Shown: positions 61,305 through 64,000 of the stretch, piece after piece
Position numbering within the stretch: position 1 is the first letter of the stretch
How the letters are laid out: the number at the start of each line of letters is the position of its first letter
From: Baylisascaris procyonis
Taxonomy: Eukaryota > Nematoda > Chromadorea > Rhabditida > Ascarididae
Assembly (NCBI GenBank): GCA_037389465.1
Contig: JAZARR010000172.1
Coordinates: forward strand, 2,666,001 to 2,730,000
Length of the DNA stretch: 64,000 nt
Direction: 5' to 3'
Notes under the pieces: model-generated
Database searches by the model: none
What the model saw: the letters and a program-made list of their open reading frames with translations, nothing else
Told to the model about the DNA's origin: nothing
Program-made: the position numbers and the translations under genes

Positions 61305-62673
61305 AAACAATTTCTAGAAGATAAAATAGGTTGTATACGTTTTAGAATTCATCAGCTACAGCGTAAAATTTTTTCTCAACAGATTATATTTGTGGCGCAC
61401 AATTCTGCGCAGTACTATTTGTACATAAAAGCACTAGCTGGCCACTTTATTTATGCTCACGGACGCATAGTATTCTGTTTGTACAGCCGTCTTTAACTGA
61501 CGATGAATTTCCCAAAGCAAAAAATCATATGATGGGATAGTACAAAATTTTATAGATTTTCTTTAAAAGAAAATTATTTTTTATTTCAATAAATAAATAT
61601 GAGAAAAATTTTTCCCCATATTACTATAGATTTAAAATTTTTTTCAATGAAAAATTTATCTCTACAACTTAATTTTTTTTTCTGTTTTTTTCATTCAAAT
61701 TCCAACGCAATCTTCCCCATGACGCAATAATATTTAATCTCAGGAATAACTTCATAATGCTTTATTTTAAAAAATTTTTGTTGCGTTGATTAATGAAAGA
61801 ATTTTCTAATTAAACATTTTCGTATAATAAATGCCATCAATATAATCAAATATTATATTTGCGATGATATTTTTATGCTTTATTAAATCAACATTTTAAA
61901 AAAAATATTCATTGATTTTTGATGCTTTCATAAATTGAGAGCAAACAATATGCACTCTACTTCAACCAATCATCACTATCAAACTTTGTCTGACATTTTC
62001 ATTCTAACGAGAGCACTTTTTTTCGAAAAAACACCGATGGAGATCAAGAATCATGGTGACGAGAAACAGAAGGAAATGAGAGCAGGGAAGGGGGAAAGGG
62101 AAGAGAACGGGGGGGAGGAGAAAGGATGTCATATCCTGGATGTTATATCCCCGAATGTCATATCCTTATATATGACGGAAGTAAAGACAGATCTCTACAT
62201 ATTATGAATACGATATGAATGAGCAAAATTTTTCGCTCCTTTTTTAGAAAAATACTTTTTTTTTCATTTATTTTTCTCTCAGAAAAACTGCAAAAAAATT
62301 TTTTTCGGATATGAAAATACGATTAACGAAACAAAAATATAACAAATATAAAAGCGATTTTCAAAAAAAAAAAACATCTGCCAATTTATTGAAAAACGAG
62401 TTTTCCAATATGAAACAAATTTAATAACTATCGAATTTCGTTTCAATTATTGGCTTTATTTAATATTTCCGTAGTAACTGGTTGGTCATCTCATAAACGT
62501 TTCCAATTTTTACTTTTATCCTCCAAGAAAAAACGTTAATCTTTTTGAAAAATAAAATCACTTTAACACTCTTCTATGCCGAATGAATACTTATAAACGT
62601 TCGCATTTATATAAAGCAAAGATTATGAAATTTTATATTTGCCAAGCATAGAGAGCAAAAAAAGAAATGTTTT

Positions 62674-62741
62674 GCAATAGCTTAGAGGGTAAAATCTTTG
62701 CCGGATGTTTTAAAGATTAATGGTTCGAAACCGCCTCCCCT
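62674..62741 (+). other. tRNA-like sequence (pseudogene or SINE head)
   Basis: An A-box-like TAGCTTAGAGGGTAAA and a B-box GGTTCGAAACC are spaced as in a tRNA. The ends do not pair as an acceptor stem and the anticodon loop is too long, so it is not a functional tRNA. Confidence 0.4.
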
Positions 62742-63664
62742 CATGAGCAAATTTTTTTCCTCTTCAAACTTTTCCTATTTTGTTGCAATTTGATTTAAAC
62801 TTTCAAAACAATCAATCGATATTTTGGAAAATCGATAATGATCATATATGATTGATCAATAAAAGATCTTTTAAGAATTAAACAAAAAATAAATAGATTT
62901 GCAAAGTTTCGATCCTAAAAAATTTTTTTAATTATTGCGATTTTTTAATGAAATATTTCACTACCAATATCATATGATATTTGGTTGTTTTTTTTGCGGT
63001 AGCAATAATATGGCACGTATGAAAGCGAAGAAAAAACATCAAGTTGCGAGATAAGGGAACGTTTATAGAATAACAAAAGAATGAAGCATATTCACATATA
63101 AAACGTAAAATTTAGGAGGAAGTTATCATTAAAAATGTAAAATTTTGAAGGAAAATATATTCGTAGAGAAATAAAAATTAAAAAAATTTATAAAAATAAG
63201 AAAAAAATATTTTCGTATAGAAAAGATAGAGATTAGAAATGAAAAATATTGATATAAAAATAACAACATGAAAAAAAATCTACGAAAATCTAAAAAAAAA
63301 TATCAGGTATAGAAACGGGAAAAATTAAAAAATATATTAATATAGAAACAATAAAAAAAATTGAAAATATAGTCGTATAGGAAACCACATAAACTAGACT
63401 TGTTTAAATAATAACATATATGATATTTAGATATTTAAGGTCAACACAATATTAAGGACGACAAACCTCTAACAACCAATAGGAAACGATTTCCTTATAT
63501 TATTGAACGCTAGAGGAATTATTTAAAAAATTCTATATCCGCAATGACGAATATGATTCGGCTAAGCGAATATTAACCGACCCGATTATAAATGAATTTT
63601 TAGCCCGCAGATGTGAATATAATAGACAGCAAACGGGGTGGGGGGAGGGGTACATATACCCGAG

Positions 63665-63724
63665 ATACACAGGCCCAGACACGGCAGACAGACATACCCA
63701 GACACACAGACCCAGATACACAAG
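63665..63724 (+). repeat. CAGA/CAGACA simple repeat
   Basis: Imperfect repeat of CCCAGACACA and CAGACAGACA units. It makes overlapping artefactual frames on both strands between 63.5 and 63.9 kb. Confidence 0.85.
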
Positions 63725-64000
63725 GAAGAAAGGTCGTAGGGAGTGTGCTGTCGACGGTGGAAGGCATATGGCATTGTGTGACAGTGCTGTGTGCCGTCCA
63801 CCAAATCTATGGGCACTATCACGATACGCACACACATACACAATGAATGTGGCAACGCTGCATTCATTCAACGATGAATATTATTGATGTTTGCACCCTT
63901 TCCTGTCCTCCCACTCCCCCCCCCCCCGCCAATCTAATATTAGAAAAAGATTGCAGATCATTGTGCGCATATGTCCGATGATCTACATCCTTTGAAATTT

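Larger units (their letters stand above)
56601..64000. other. AT-rich terminal region without a supportable gene
   Basis: Should hold the Pellino promoter at its left end. Otherwise low-complexity: G-rich tract at 58.4 kb, A/T minisatellite at 58.8 kb, GC-richer minisatellite at 59.8 kb, TA array at 61.26 kb, a tRNA-like piece at 62.7 kb and a CAGA repeat at 63.7 kb. Frames at 58970-59182 (plus) and 59572-59901 (minus) contain protein-like stretches but have no family match or partner exons. Confidence 0.5.

Noticed and set aside
63533..63871. Overlapping long frames on both strands
   Set aside because: Both run through a CAGA/CACACA simple repeat, which is naturally stop-poor.

Overview
The window is nuclear DNA of an AT-rich animal, almost certainly a nematode. 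Genes are split by introns of roughly 0.3 to 3.3 kb with GT-AG ends. Five of the gene starts sit just downstream of strong intron-type 3' acceptors, as expected for spliced-leader trans-splicing. Protein matches are animal-specific (Pellino, LAMTOR3, a clan-2-like cytochrome P450), and a decayed nematode RTE-like LINE is present. Between genes the DNA is low-complexity: eight (TA)n arrays, minisatellites, GACA-type repeats and G/C-rich homopurine tracts. I cannot name the species. No bacterial, viral or CRISPR features are visible. All gene models were assembled by hand from splice phase and family resemblance.

Layout. 1-7.2 kb: no supportable gene. 7.25-9.73 kb (minus): a membrane-anchored protein with a SEA-like start, only partly resolved. 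11.63-11.82 kb (minus): a weak candidate small Cys-rich ORF. 15.06-26.99 kb (plus): a complete nine-exon cytochrome P450 of 501 residues whose I-helix and C-helix signature residues are altered. 28-32 kb: repeats and a decayed RTE-like LINE (minus). 35.68-37.30 kb (plus): a two-exon gene for an 81-residue secreted preproprotein with two dibasic sites, resembling a neuropeptide precursor; I recognise no family. 39.13-41.15 kb (minus): LAMTOR3, three exons. 46.29-56.44 kb (minus): Pellino, eleven coding exons and 483 residues, with a candidate poison exon before the last exon. 55.67-55.95 kb (plus): a possible second small secreted peptide gene nested antisense in Pellino intron 1. 56.6-64 kb: low-complexity DNA with no convincing gene.

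The genes do not form an evident pathway. LAMTOR3 belongs to the lysosomal Ragulator scaffold, Pellino is an FHA/RING-like ubiquitin ligase of IRAK-type signalling, and the P450 is an ER monooxygenase relative. LAMTOR3 and Pellino share a strand but are about 5 kb apart, too far for a typical nematode operon. The most novel items are the two small secreted-peptide candidates, the atypical P450 and the possible poison exon in Pellino.
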